From NCBI RefSeq assembly GCF_033954455.1, contig NZ_CP121473.1, positions 4,884,501 to 4,948,500 on the forward strand: DNA of 64,000 nt, written 5' to 3'. This document shows, piece after piece, positions 55,779 to 64,000 of the stretch. Every line of letters begins with the position of its first letter. Within the stretch, counting starts at the first letter, position 1. The DNA comes from Thiorhodovibrio litoralis (lineage in GTDB: Bacteria; Pseudomonadota; Gammaproteobacteria; Chromatiales; Chromatiaceae). The notes beneath the pieces were generated by a model, which made no database searches, was not told the DNA's origin, and saw nothing but the letters and a program-made list of their open reading frames with translations. Made by a program: the position numbers and the translations under genes.

Positions 55779-56447
55779 TTACCAGCCACCGCTGTCCGCA
55801 TCCAGGCGTCCGTCGCGTAAGCGGATGATCCGGTGTTGCATGAAGCTGACGATATCGATGTTGTGGGTGGCGATCAGCAGGGTTACACCAACATCATGAA
55901 AGCGCTCGAACAGACCGAAAATCTCCCGCGACAATTCCGGGTCAAGGTTACCAGTGGGCTCGTCGGCCAGGATGACCGGCGGGCGCGCCACCACGGCACG
56001 CGCGATGCCGACACGCTGCTGCTCACCGCCGGAGAGGGTGATAGGCAAGGCGCGTTCGAAGCGCAACAGGCCGACCTGATCCAGCGCCGCGCGCACGCGC
56101 TTGCCGATTTCCATGCGGGTCATACCGGCCACGATCAACGGCAGCGCAACGTTGTCAAACACCGTGCGATTAGACAGCAGCCGGTGATCCTGGAAAATCA
56201 TGCCGATCTGGCGGCGAAAGTGCGGAATCCTGCGCGCCGGCAGATCACCGATATTCTCCCGATTGACTAGCACCTGACCTCGGCTTGGGCGATCCAGCAA
56301 GCCAATCAGGCGCAGCAGGGTGCTCTTACCGGCACCGGAATGCCCGGTCAGAAAGGCCATCTCGCCGCTGGCCAACTCAAAGCTCAAATCCTTGAGCGCA
56401 TCGCCGCGCTCCGGGAACCGCTTCCACACACGCTCGAAGCGGATCAT
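55779..56447 (-). CDS. ftsE: Cell division ATP-binding protein FtsE
   Basis: A 222-residue ABC ATPase starting at ATG 56447 ([20 protein letters not shown]). Walker A is [19 protein letters not shown], signature [15 protein letters not shown], Walker [14 protein letters not shown]. It pairs with FtsX. The upstream extension of the open frame is not conserved. ftsY lies 192 bases upstream on the same strand, giving the usual ftsY-ftsE-ftsX order. Confidence 0.97.
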   Translation of the reverse strand: MIRFERVWKRFPERGDALKDLSFELASGEMAFLTGHSGAGKSTLLRLIGLLDRPSRGQVLVNRENIGDLPARRIPHFRRQIGMIFQDHRLLSNRTVFDNVALPLIVAGMTRMEIGKRVRAALDQVGLLRFERALPITLSGGEQQRVGIARAVVARPPVILADEPTGNLDPELSREIFGLFERFHDVGVTLLIATHNIDIVSFMQHRIIRLRDGRLDADSGGW

Positions 56448-56639
56448 GGTCGCGTTCCCCAGAGTTGCGTCTGCCAGAGTTGGGTCCACCGGGGTCGCAT
56501 TCCCCGCGCGCAAGCACCTGTGCTTGCGCCCGAGACAGGCCGCAAGAGGGTTTGTGCTTCGCGTTTTTGGGTAAGACGTCTCATCAACTCATCACCACAT
56601 GCAATAGCCACTGGCCGCCGGTCACAGCACCGACGCATC

Positions 56640-58259
56640 TCAGGGCGACAAGAGCGCATCGAGGAATTCGTTCGGCTCGAAGTAGCGCAGATCATCGATC
56701 TGCTCGCCCACGCCAATGAAGCGAATCGGGATGTGCAGTTGATCAGCCAACGCAAACAGAATCCCGCCCTTGGCGGTGCCATCGAGCTTGGTCAGGGCAA
56801 TGCCGGTCAGCGGGATGGCGCGATGAAACTCCTGCGCCTGATGCAGCGCGTTTTGCCCGGTGGTGGCATCCACCACCAGCATGACTTCATGCGGGGCATC
56901 GGGGTCGATCTTCTGCATGACTCGAGCGATTTTCTTGAGCTCTTCCATCAGGTTGCTCTTGGTATGCAGACGCCCGGCGGTGTCGGCAATGAGCACGTCG
57001 ATGCCACGCGCGGTGGCAGCCTGTAGGGCATCGAAAATGACCGATGCCGAATCCGCGCCCTTACCCTGGCTGATCACCGGCACCTGGTTGCGCTCGCCCC
57101 AGGTCTGCAACTGCTCGACCGCCGCGGCGCGGAAGGTGTCGCCGGCGGCCAGCATGATGGAATTGCCCTCAGCCTGCAGCTGCTTGGCTAACTTGCCGAT
57201 GGTGGTGGTCTTGCCGACGCCATTGACGCCGACCATCAAAATCACCTGCGGACGGCCGGACGCGGGCTGTCGCACGGGCGCGGCACTCGCGCTCAGGATT
57301 GCATCGAGTTCGGCACGCAGGGCCTCGACCAAGGCCGATGGCTTGGACAACTCATGGCGGCGCACGCGCCCAGACAGATCGTCGATGATGCGGGTGGTGG
57401 CAGGCACGCCGACATCCGCTGTGAGCAGCAGGGTTTCGAGTTCCTCGAGCAGGTCCTCGTCGATCTCCTTGCGACCGCTGACCAAGTCGCCGATATCGGC
57501 ATTGAGGATCGCGCGAGTGCGGTTGAGTCCGGTCTTAAGCCGCGCGAACATGCCGCGGCGTTGGTCGGCTGCCGCCGCGGCTTCAGCCTCTGCCTTGGCG
57601 GCGCCAAGCAGGCTGGCGCGCGTGGCTGCCGATTCCGCTTCAGGCTTGGACTCAGGCTCCGTCGCGACTTCGGTCCCTGAGCCGGTTGCCAACTTGGTCC
57701 TGCGCTCGGGCTTGGACGTCGCAGACGGTGCAGCAGGCACTGCCTGCTCAGATGCTTTGGGCTCGGGTGCCTTTGGCTCGGGCGCCTTGGGCGGAACTGG
57801 CGCTTGGCGCTGCCCTGCCACTTTGGAGCGCGCTGGCTCCGACTCCGATTCTGGCCCTGGCTCATGCTCCGACATTTCGTCGCCACGGCCGCGCAAGCGG
57901 GCAAAAAAACCGCCCTTCTTGCCGCCTTTAGCCTCCGGCTTACCCTTCTCCCCAGCTGGCTCCCCAACGGGCTCGCCAGCCGGTTCGGCAGTTGCTTGGC
58001 GATTGGGTTCGGGAGTCGAGGTGACCGGCGCCGCCCGGGTGGCGACTAGAGCCTCATGCTTGGTAGATTCCGCCTGGGCGGGAGGCGGCACGGGCAAGAC
58101 AACATTGCTTGGGCGCCCCATATCGCGACTGGAACGGATGTCTTGATCAGTGACAGCCTGGGCTCGGGCCTCGGCGGCCGCTTGCAACGCGGATTCATGC
58201 GCTGCTTGATCAGACGCGGATTGATCCGACTTCTGTTTCTTTTTCCCAAATCCAAACAT
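56640..58259 (-). CDS. ftsY: Signal recognition particle receptor FtsY
   Basis: A 539-residue protein starting at ATG 58259 ([13 protein letters not shown]). Residues 1-235 form a long, low-complexity acidic/proline-rich A domain with small repeats ([25 protein letters not shown]). The NG GTPase core has [18 protein letters not shown] (G1), [27 protein letters not shown] and [11 protein letters not shown]. It receives SRP-bound ribosomes at the inner membrane. Confidence 0.97.
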   Translation of the reverse strand: MFGFGKKKQKSDQSASDQAAHESALQAAAEARAQAVTDQDIRSSRDMGRPSNVVLPVPPPAQAESTKHEALVATRAAPVTSTPEPNRQATAEPAGEPVGEPAGEKGKPEAKGGKKGGFFARLRGRGDEMSEHEPGPESESEPARSKVAGQRQAPVPPKAPEPKAPEPKASEQAVPAAPSATSKPERRTKLATGSGTEVATEPESKPEAESAATRASLLGAAKAEAEAAAAADQRRGMFARLKTGLNRTRAILNADIGDLVSGRKEIDEDLLEELETLLLTADVGVPATTRIIDDLSGRVRRHELSKPSALVEALRAELDAILSASAAPVRQPASGRPQVILMVGVNGVGKTTTIGKLAKQLQAEGNSIMLAAGDTFRAAAVEQLQTWGERNQVPVISQGKGADSASVIFDALQAATARGIDVLIADTAGRLHTKSNLMEELKKIARVMQKIDPDAPHEVMLVVDATTGQNALHQAQEFHRAIPLTGIALTKLDGTAKGGILFALADQLHIPIRFIGVGEQIDDLRYFEPNEFLDALLSP

Positions 58260-58589
58260 GGCTTGCGACGATTTCCTGCAACCTGAGGTTGGCCCTGGAA
58301 GCGGTTCGCGTCTTCTCGCCCGCGCACCGGTTCCAGGCACTGTATCCAATGCTCCGGTATGCTAGCAGAAGGTGCCGCGCGAGTTCTGCCAGATGCCTGC
58401 TCCAGTTGTCCAATCGACTCACGGAGCACTTGTTCCAGCCCAGTTGTTCGAGCCCAGTTCGGACTTCGTTTCAAGCCCAGCTTTTCCCTATGCTGGAGTT
58501 TTCCTGCTCCCGCCCCAATAGTCCGCCCACATTCGAGCGACCATTTCGTGCTTCCCCTTACTACCGACAAAGAGCTTCATCGGAGTGCC
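58260..58589. other. Divergent region between ftsY and the M16 peptidase genes
   Basis: About 330 bases that separate the divergent ftsY and peptidase operons. An open frame crosses it in phase with the peptidase but its translation is unlike the family. I see no clear promoter pair or other element. Confidence 0.5.
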
Positions 58590-60089
58590 ATGAGGATTTT
58601 AATGCGTTACCCCGGATACCCCGTGCTTGCGCTGCTCGCCAGTTCGCTATCGTTCGGCGTCCTGGCAAGCCCAGTGCCAACGGACAATCTGCCTGAGGTC
58701 AAGCCGACGGCCACAGCAGCTGAGTCGGCCCCGGCATCACAGCCCCAGGTGTTGGAGCCCAAGGTGTTGGAGAAAGTGCTGGACAATGGGCTCAAGGTCC
58801 TGGTCAAACCGGATCATCGCGCGCCCATCGTCACCTCCCAGGTCTGGTACAAGGTCGGCTCAAGCTTCGAGCATGGCGGCATCACCGGCATCTCCCACCT
58901 GCTTGAGCATATGATGTTCAAAGGCACCGAGAACCTGGCGCCGGGTGAATTCTCGCGCATCATCGCGGCCAATGGCGGTGATGAGAATGCCTTCACGGGA
59001 CGCGACTACACCGCCTATTTCCAAACGCTCGCCGACGACCGGCTGGAAATCTCGTTCGAGCTGGAGGCCGAGCGCATGCGCCGGCTCGCGCTGCCGGCGG
59101 AGGAGTTCGCCAAGGAACTGGAAGTGGTCAAGGAGGAGCGCCGCCTGCGCACCGACGATGATCCTGAATCTCTGACCTTTGAGCGCTTCAACGCCGCTGC
59201 CTACGAGGCCTCGCCCTACCGCATTCCGGTGATCGGCTGGGCCAGTGATCTCGAATCTGTGCAGGTGGAAGATCTGCGGGCCTGGTACCGGCGCTGGTAT
59301 GCACCCAACAATGCCACCCTGGTGGTGGTAGGCGATGTCGAGCCCGATGCGGTCTTCGCCCTGGCCGAAAAGCACTTCGGCCCGCTGCAGGCGGAAGCCA
59401 TCAGCACGCCCAAGCCGCGCACCGAGCCCGAGCAACTTGGCACCAAGTCGCTCACGGTGGAGGCACCGGCCAAGGAACCTTACCTGTTGTTCGGCTACAA
59501 GACGCCGGCGCTGCGTGATCTCGACCCTAGCAGCGACCAGGCCTGGGAAGCCTATGCGCTGGAAATGCTGGCCGCGGTGATCGACGACGGTGCCAGCTCG
59601 CGCTTCAGTCGCAACCTGGTGCGCGGGCAGCAGGTAGCTGCCGCTGTCGATGCCAGTTACAGCGCGTTCAGCCGCTTGTCTGGCATGCTGCTGTTCGACG
59701 GCACACCGGCCAAGGGCAAAACCATCGCCGAGCTCGAGCAGGCGATGCTCGCAGAGATTGAGCAGTTGCGCGAAGAACCGGTCACGGACGCGGAGCTCGA
59801 GCGCATCCGCAACGGGCTGATTGCCGGCAAGATCTATGAGCAGGACTCAGTCTTCTATCAGGCCATGCTACTCGGACAGCTCGAGACCGTCGGGCTCGGC
59901 TGGCAGCTCGCCGATGACTATGTGAGGCATCTCGCCGCGGTGACGCCTGAGCAGATCCAGGCCGTCGCCCAGAAATACATCCAGCCCGAGAACCGCACCC
60001 GCGCCGTGCTGGAGCCTCAGCCAATTGACGAGGCGGCACAACAGGCATCGGCTGCCACAGCCGTCGGAGGTTATCAGCATGTTCGCTAA
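58590..60089 (+). CDS. M16-family zinc peptidase, catalytic subunit
   Basis: About 499 residues from ATG 58590 with a CGGAG site; a second ATG lies four codons on. A signal peptide (YPVLALLASSLSFGVLAS) sends it to the periplasm. The inverted zinc motif HLLEH is in GISHLLEHMMFKGTENL and the distal glutamate in ELEVVKEERRL. Two M16 domains follow in order. It pairs with the next gene, which lacks the motif, as in other bacterial M16 heterodimers. Confidence 0.93.
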   Translation: MRILMRYPGYPVLALLASSLSFGVLASPVPTDNLPEVKPTATAAESAPASQPQVLEPKVLEKVLDNGLKVLVKPDHRAPIVTSQVWYKVGSSFEHGGITGISHLLEHMMFKGTENLAPGEFSRIIAANGGDENAFTGRDYTAYFQTLADDRLEISFELEAERMRRLALPAEEFAKELEVVKEERRLRTDDDPESLTFERFNAAAYEASPYRIPVIGWASDLESVQVEDLRAWYRRWYAPNNATLVVVGDVEPDAVFALAEKHFGPLQAEAISTPKPRTEPEQLGTKSLTVEAPAKEPYLLFGYKTPALRDLDPSSDQAWEAYALEMLAAVIDDGASSRFSRNLVRGQQVAAAVDASYSAFSRLSGMLLFDGTPAKGKTIAELEQAMLAEIEQLREEPVTDAELERIRNGLIAGKIYEQDSVFYQAMLLGQLETVGLGWQLADDYVRHLAAVTPEQIQAVAQKYIQPENRTRAVLEPQPIDEAAQQASAATAVGGYQHVR

Positions 60090-61545
60090 AGTCACTGACT
60101 CTCGGCTCGGCGGCAACGCGCGGCAAAGGCGGCGATCGACCCTGCTGGCAGGCCTGCCATTGCCATTGCCGTTGCCATTGTTGGTTCTCTCGGCGCTACT
60201 GGTCAGTCATAGCGCCTTGGCCGGGCCGGAAATCCAGCATTGGATGACCGATCAGGGTGCCAAGGTACTGTTCGTCGAGGCACCCGACCTGCCGATGCTC
60301 GACATTCGCGTCGCCCTCGACGCGGGCAGCGCGCGCGATGGCGAACGCCCCGGCATCGCCTCTTTGAGCGCGGGCCTGCTGACACAGGGTGCGGGCGATT
60401 GGGATGCCGACGCCATTGCCGAGCGGGTCGAGTCCATCGGCGCCCAGCTCAGCGCCAGCACAGAGCGCGACATGACGACCGTGAGCCTGCGCACCCTGAC
60501 CGACGAGCCTGCGCTGAACACCGCGATCGAGACCCTGACAACCGTTCTGAGCACACCGCGCTTCGAAACCGAGGATGTCGAGCGAGTCAAGCGCAACCGT
60601 CTGACCGCGCTGCGACAAGCCGAGCAGGACCCAGGGACGGTCGGGCGCAAGGCATTTTATCGCGCGGTCTTTCGCGACCATCCCTACGCCAGCGACCCAT
60701 CCGGCACCGCCGAAAGCGTCGCCCAGCTCGCACCGGAGGACTTCCAGCGCTTCCACCAGGATTATTACCGCGCCAGCGGTGCGACCATTGCCATGGTGGG
60801 CGCCATCGACCGGGCGCGGGCCGAACGCATCGCCAAGGCGATCAGCGCCGGCTTGCCAAAAGGCGAAGCGCCGCCGCATCTGCCGCCGGTCGCGGGGCTC
60901 GATCATGGCGATACCCAGACCATCGACTTTCCGTCCAGCCAGACGCATCTTTACGCCGGTGCGCCTGGCATGAAGCGCGGCGATCCGGACTATTTTCCAC
61001 TTTACGTCGGCAACCACATCCTCGGCGGCAGTGGCCTGGTGTCCTTGCTGATGGAGCAGGTGCGCGAGAAACGCGGTCTGTCGTACAGCGTTTATAGCTA
61101 CTTCCTGCCGCTCGCGCAGCGTGGGCCTTTCATGCTTGGTCTGCAGACCAAGAATGTCCAAGCGGAACAAGCGTGCGAGGTGCTGCTTGAGACCCTGCGG
61201 CAGTTCATTGCGCAGGGCCCGAGCGAGAAGGAACTGGACGACGCGGTTAAAAACATCACCGGCGGCTTCCCGCTGCGCATCGCCAGCAATAGTAAGATTG
61301 TGTCCTATCTGGCCGTGATTGGTTTCTACGACCTGCCACTGGATTACCTCGACCGCCTCACCGACCGCATCCGCGCCGTGACACGGGAGCAGATCCAGGA
61401 TGCCTTTGCGCGTCGCGTGCATCCCGACAAACTGCAGATCGTGATGGTGGGGCAGCCGGTCGCCGCGGCCGAGGAACCAATGGAAGACGAGAGCGGCGAG
61501 CAGACATCAACACCTGACACCGGAGCAAACGCTGGCGACATCTAG
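60079..61545 (+). CDS. M16-family peptidase-like protein, non-catalytic partner
   Basis: About 488 residues from ATG 60079 with CGGAGG upstream, overlapping the previous gene by 11 bases. A signal peptide with a Pro-Leu repeat (GLPLPLPLPLLVLSALL) comes first. The fold matches M16 (SLSAGLLTQGAGDWDADAIA; VREKRGLSYSVYSYF; FPLRIASNSKIVSYLAVIGF) but no HxxEH is present, so it should form the regulatory half of a dimer. A C-terminal acidic tail follows. Confidence 0.92.
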   Translation: MFAKVTDSRLGGNARQRRRSTLLAGLPLPLPLPLLVLSALLVSHSALAGPEIQHWMTDQGAKVLFVEAPDLPMLDIRVALDAGSARDGERPGIASLSAGLLTQGAGDWDADAIAERVESIGAQLSASTERDMTTVSLRTLTDEPALNTAIETLTTVLSTPRFETEDVERVKRNRLTALRQAEQDPGTVGRKAFYRAVFRDHPYASDPSGTAESVAQLAPEDFQRFHQDYYRASGATIAMVGAIDRARAERIAKAISAGLPKGEAPPHLPPVAGLDHGDTQTIDFPSSQTHLYAGAPGMKRGDPDYFPLYVGNHILGGSGLVSLLMEQVREKRGLSYSVYSYFLPLAQRGPFMLGLQTKNVQAEQACEVLLETLRQFIAQGPSEKELDDAVKNITGGFPLRIASNSKIVSYLAVIGFYDLPLDYLDRLTDRIRAVTREQIQDAFARRVHPDKLQIVMVGQPVAAAEEPMEDESGEQTSTPDTGANAGDI

Positions 61546-61612
61546 CCGGAAAGGCCCGCGTGGCGGATCGGATACCAGATCAGATCCTAAAGCGCGCTCC
61601 AAGTCGCATCGG

Positions 61613-62206
61613 GTGGCAGATTCACACTCACCGCGCCGCTCACATCAGCGCCAGCTGAGGCTGATCGGCGGTCGCTTTCGCGGCCGCCGACTGCCCATTC
61701 TGGATCAACCCGGTCTGCGACCAACCGGCGACCGCATTCGCGAGACCCTTTTCAACTGGCTGGCGCCCATCATCACCGGCAGCCGCTGTCTGGATGTCTT
61801 CGCTGGCAGCGGCGCGTTAGGGTTCGAGGCTCTATCGCGCGGTGCCGGGCAGGTCGTGATGCTCGAGCGCAACGCCAGAGTCGCGCACCAACTCAGCGCC
61901 AATGCCCGCCTGCTCTCAGCCGATGGGCTCGACATCCGAGAGGCCGACAGCCTGCGGTGGCTGGCCAGCGCCGAGCCAACCCCTTTTGATATCGTCTTTC
62001 TCGACCCACCGTTCGCAGAGCACCTGCTCCCCGCCACCCTGGAGCAGCTCAGCGTTCGTCCTTGGCTGACTTCAACTGCCCGGGTCTATGTTGAAACCGA
62101 CGCGCGCGAGCCGCTACCCGATCTGCCGTCAGGCTGGGAGTGGTTGCGAGAAAAAACCGCCGGGCAGGTGCGCTTTGGGCTGGCAATTGCGAACACAAAA
62201 AGTTAG
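61613..62206 (+). CDS. rsmD: 16S rRNA (guanine966-N2)-methyltransferase RsmD
   Basis: A 197-residue SAM-dependent methyltransferase starting at GTG 61613. RLIGGRFRGRRLPI is the family N-terminus, RPTGDRIRETLFNWL follows, CLDVFAGSGALGFEALSRGA is the SAM-binding motif and FDIVFLDPPF the catalytic DPPF motif. It modifies G966 of 16S rRNA. The order M16-M16-rsmD downstream of ftsY is common; coaD, often next, is replaced by a small gene pair. Confidence 0.96.
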   Translation: MADSHSPRRSHQRQLRLIGGRFRGRRLPILDQPGLRPTGDRIRETLFNWLAPIITGSRCLDVFAGSGALGFEALSRGAGQVVMLERNARVAHQLSANARLLSADGLDIREADSLRWLASAEPTPFDIVFLDPPFAEHLLPATLEQLSVRPWLTSTARVYVETDAREPLPDLPSGWEWLREKTAGQVRFGLAIANTKS

Positions 62207-62215
62207 CCCGCCTGT

Positions 62216-62458
62216 ATGCTTATGGTCAACTTCGTCCTGACGGAGCATGCAAAAAAACGTTGTCGCAGAAGACAGATTTCTCTGGAACTGATTGAGCGGG
62301 CAATCACCAATCCAGAGCGCATCGAGATTGACGACTTGGATCCATCTCTCATTCACGCGATCTACTCAGTTCCGGAAAAGGAGTTTCGTTCCCTCCGTGT
62401 CATCTACAATGAAGCACAAGAGCCTGTCCGAATTGTGACGGCGTTCTTCGACTCTTAG
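62216..62458 (+). CDS. DUF4258-family small protein (toxin-like)
   Basis: An 80-residue protein starting at ATG 62216 (a second ATG two codons later). FVLTEHAKKRCRRRQISLEL and a C-terminal LRVIYNEAQEPVRIVTAF fit DUF4258, a small fold often proposed as a toxin related to RelE-type proteins. It is followed 11 bases later by a DUF2283 gene, the usual partner. Ten bases separate it from rsmD. Confidence 0.82.
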   Translation: MLMVNFVLTEHAKKRCRRRQISLELIERAITNPERIEIDDLDPSLIHAIYSVPEKEFRSLRVIYNEAQEPVRIVTAFFDS

Positions 62459-62469
62459 CGGAGAACTCG

Positions 62470-62658
62470 ATGAAACTTGAATATGACCCTGAGGCTGATG
62501 CTGCTTACTTCGAAATCGCCACATCAGATGTTGCGGAAACGAAGGAACTCGAGCCTGGCATTTTCGGTGACTACGACGACGAAGGCCATCTGGTTGGCCT
62601 AGAGGTTATCGCAGTCAGCAAACGTGCAAGTTCAGCAACTTTAAAGGAAGTCGCTTAA
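62470..62658 (+). CDS. DUF2283-family small protein (antitoxin-like)
   Basis: A 62-residue acidic protein starting at ATG 62470 with CGGAG upstream. MKLEYDPEADAAYFEIA and FGDYDDEGHLVGLEVIAVSK are the family pattern. DUF2283 proteins commonly pair with DUF4258 proteins and are thought to be antitoxins, though few have been tested. Confidence 0.85.
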   Translation: MKLEYDPEADAAYFEIATSDVAETKELEPGIFGDYDDEGHLVGLEVIAVSKRASSATLKEVA

Positions 62659-62757
62659 AACGTTGCCAGGTTTACCGCCTTCCCCCGTAACTATCGCCGG
62701 TCCATCCAGTTCTGGATCCTTCAGCCCGCACCCTCGCTTGGGAGGCGCGCGACATCA

Positions 62758-63828
62758 TTAATCCGCCGGCACCTGTGGCTGTGGCGGCGGATGGCCCGGT
62801 CGCGCGAACAGAAAACCCTGCAGGTAGTCGACTCCAGCCTCGCGCAGCCACTCCCACTCGGCGCGGGTCTCGATGCCCTCGCCGACAATGGCGATGCCCA
62901 ATTCCTTTGCCATGGCCACGAGGTTAGAGACAATGGCCTGCTTGGATACCGTGCTGTCGATGCCTGTAATCAGGTCCCGGTCGAGCTTGACGATATCGGG
63001 GCGCAGCCGCTCGAGCAGAGTCAGGGAGCCGTAACCGGCGCCGAGATCATCGAGCGCCACACGAAAGCCCGCTGCGCGATACTCGGCCAAAATGCCAACC
63101 AGGTCGCGGGTGTCGGCCAGCTCTTCGGTCTCGATCACCTCAAAGACAAAACGCTCGGGCGCCCAGCCTGTCTTGCGCGCCGCGGCGATGGTGGTGCGCA
63201 GGCAGAAGGCCGGGTCGTAAATGGAGGTCGGCGTGAAATTGATGAAAATCGGCGTCTCGATGCCCAGGCGCCAGGCGTCTTCGATCGCCTGCAGCCGCGC
63301 CGCGCGGTCGAGATGGAACAGCATGTCGGCCGCGCGCGCGGCATCGAACAGCGTGCCGGGAGAGACGATGTTTCCCTCGTCGTCCAGACCTCGCAGCAGA
63401 CACTCATGCGCATAGGCGCGGTCCGGCTCACGCGCATGCACAATGGGCTGAAAATGCATGGTCATGCGCCCGGCTTCCAGCATTCCGCTCAGCCATTGCC
63501 CGCGCACCAAGCCGATCCAATGCGACAGCGGCTCGACCGACGCGAGCAGCCCGACCCCAGGCTGCACGCCATCCGCCGCGAACAGCGCCTTAGTGCGCGC
63601 CAGCTCGGTCTGGCTAAGCCAGGCAGCTAATTGCTCCAGCAGCGCGGGCAGCTGCCCGCCGCCGGTTGCAATCCGGATCAGGTCGTCGCTGTTGCTATCA
63701 TGTTGCCAGCCAGCCGCGGCCAGTGCCGTCAGCAGCTTTGCACGGGAATGTTCGAGCGGTGGCGCAAGCCAAAAAGACCCGGCTTCCGTCGGCAGCAGCG
63801 GAATTTGTTCACAACCGCGACATGACAT
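62758..63828 (-). CDS. EAL-domain cyclic-di-GMP phosphodiesterase
   Basis: About 356 residues from ATG 63828; a GTG two codons earlier is possible. The N-terminal 110 residues hold a short cysteine motif (SCRGCEQ) and an uncharacterised sensory-like part. The EAL domain (about 118-350) keeps the catalytic set: HECLLRG, INFTPTSI, FEVIETEE, ALDDLGAGYGSL, KLDRDL, GEGIETRAEW and QGFLFARP. It should hydrolyse c-di-GMP. There is no GGDEF domain and no membrane helix. Confidence 0.92.
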   Translation of the reverse strand: MSCRGCEQIPLLPTEAGSFWLAPPLEHSRAKLLTALAAAGWQHDSNSDDLIRIATGGGQLPALLEQLAAWLSQTELARTKALFAADGVQPGVGLLASVEPLSHWIGLVRGQWLSGMLEAGRMTMHFQPIVHAREPDRAYAHECLLRGLDDEGNIVSPGTLFDAARAADMLFHLDRAARLQAIEDAWRLGIETPIFINFTPTSIYDPAFCLRTTIAAARKTGWAPERFVFEVIETEELADTRDLVGILAEYRAAGFRVALDDLGAGYGSLTLLERLRPDIVKLDRDLITGIDSTVSKQAIVSNLVAMAKELGIAIVGEGIETRAEWEWLREAGVDYLQGFLFARPGHPPPQPQVPAD

Positions 63829-63955
63829 GTGCACACCCCATGAAAACTAAAGAAAAGCGCGGGCGCCGCGCTATCGCTCCGTGGGGTCGCGGCCTGATTG
63901 CAGGACGCGAACACCACCCCGGTGCGACAGGATAGCGATTGGAGCAGGAGATTGC

Positions 63956-64000
63956 ATGTGCACGGCTAGATTAAAAACCGCCGCCAGTGCGAAAGCCGCT
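63956..64000 (+). CDS. Start of a gene cut by the window edge
   Basis: ATG 63956 is preceded by AGGAG and opens a frame (MCTARLKTAASAKAA) that continues to the right edge. Only 15 codons are visible, so no function can be given. Confidence 0.35.
   Translation, partial: MCTARLKTAASAKAA

Noticed and set aside
56860-58146. Plus-strand frame of 428 codons opposite ftsY
   Set aside because: Antisense shadow rich in Ser/Ala/Arg with no recognisable domain; ftsY is certain.

Overview
The window reads as a chromosomal segment of a GC-rich gammaproteobacterium. Several groupings point that way: yebC-ruvC-ruvA, zapD-yacG, ftsX-ftsE-ftsY followed by two M16 peptidases and rsmD, plus priA, argS, recQ and uvrA. 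A sucrose-phosphate synthase and the general gene style suggest a purple sulfur bacterium of the Chromatiaceae, perhaps a salt-tolerant one. That assignment is inference; no 16S gene or photosynthesis gene is present to fix it.

Layout. (1) 0-8.8 kb is a damaged surface-glycan or protein-glycosylation region. It holds the 3' part of a WbsX/RgpF-type glycosyltransferase gene that runs off the left edge. Next is an IS4-family element (1805-4217) cut by an IS630-family element (2592-3676). Then comes a SPINDLY-like TPR O-GlcNAc transferase gene that carries a frameshift and is split by a third insertion sequence (5013-7373). That third element encodes a Tn5-like transposase and a DruA-family (DUF4338) protein. 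Boundaries and target duplications of all three elements can be read exactly. (2) 8.8-25.2 kb is mostly housekeeping: an SDR, uvrA, an M48 lipoprotein protease, a ParD/ParE pair with a frameshifted toxin, a sodium/solute symporter, an MntA/HepT-type pair with a truncated toxin, sucrose-phosphate synthase, a fused peptide ABC ATPase, ruvA, ruvC, yebC, zapD and yacG. (3) 25.3-43.9 kb is an accessory, visibly AT-richer block built around a two-module non-ribosomal peptide synthetase (C-A-T-C-A-T-E). On the same strand and in order of transcription lie a membrane-anchored sulfotransferase, an MbtH-like protein, a TPR protein, a class III aminotransferase, a D-2-hydroxyacid dehydrogenase, the NRPS and an exported serine hydrolase. 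A PqqD-membrane-HlyD fusion exporter, an alpha/beta hydrolase and a small secreted SH3 protein border it. (4) 43.9-64 kb is housekeeping again: recQ, a fructosamine-kinase-like gene, an HNH nuclease, priA, argS, a SPOR protein, an SDR, fmdB, the fts cluster, M16 peptidases, rsmD, a DUF4258/DUF2283 pair and an EAL phosphodiesterase.

How block 3 may work. The aminotransferase and dehydrogenase would make or modify an unusual building block. MbtH would support the adenylation domains, and the NRPS would join two residues and epimerise the last. There is no terminal thioesterase, so release must happen in trans or by transfer to another C domain. The adjacent beta-lactamase-fold serine hydrolase is the obvious candidate for release or for maturation outside the cytoplasm. 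The sulfotransferase would decorate the product and the PqqD-HlyD fusion would help export it. The product is unknown. I did not recognise this exact gene set as a named pathway, and it is the most likely place in the window for an undescribed system.

Limits: start codons were chosen by eye from ribosome-binding sites and family lengths, domain limits are approximate, and no database search was run.
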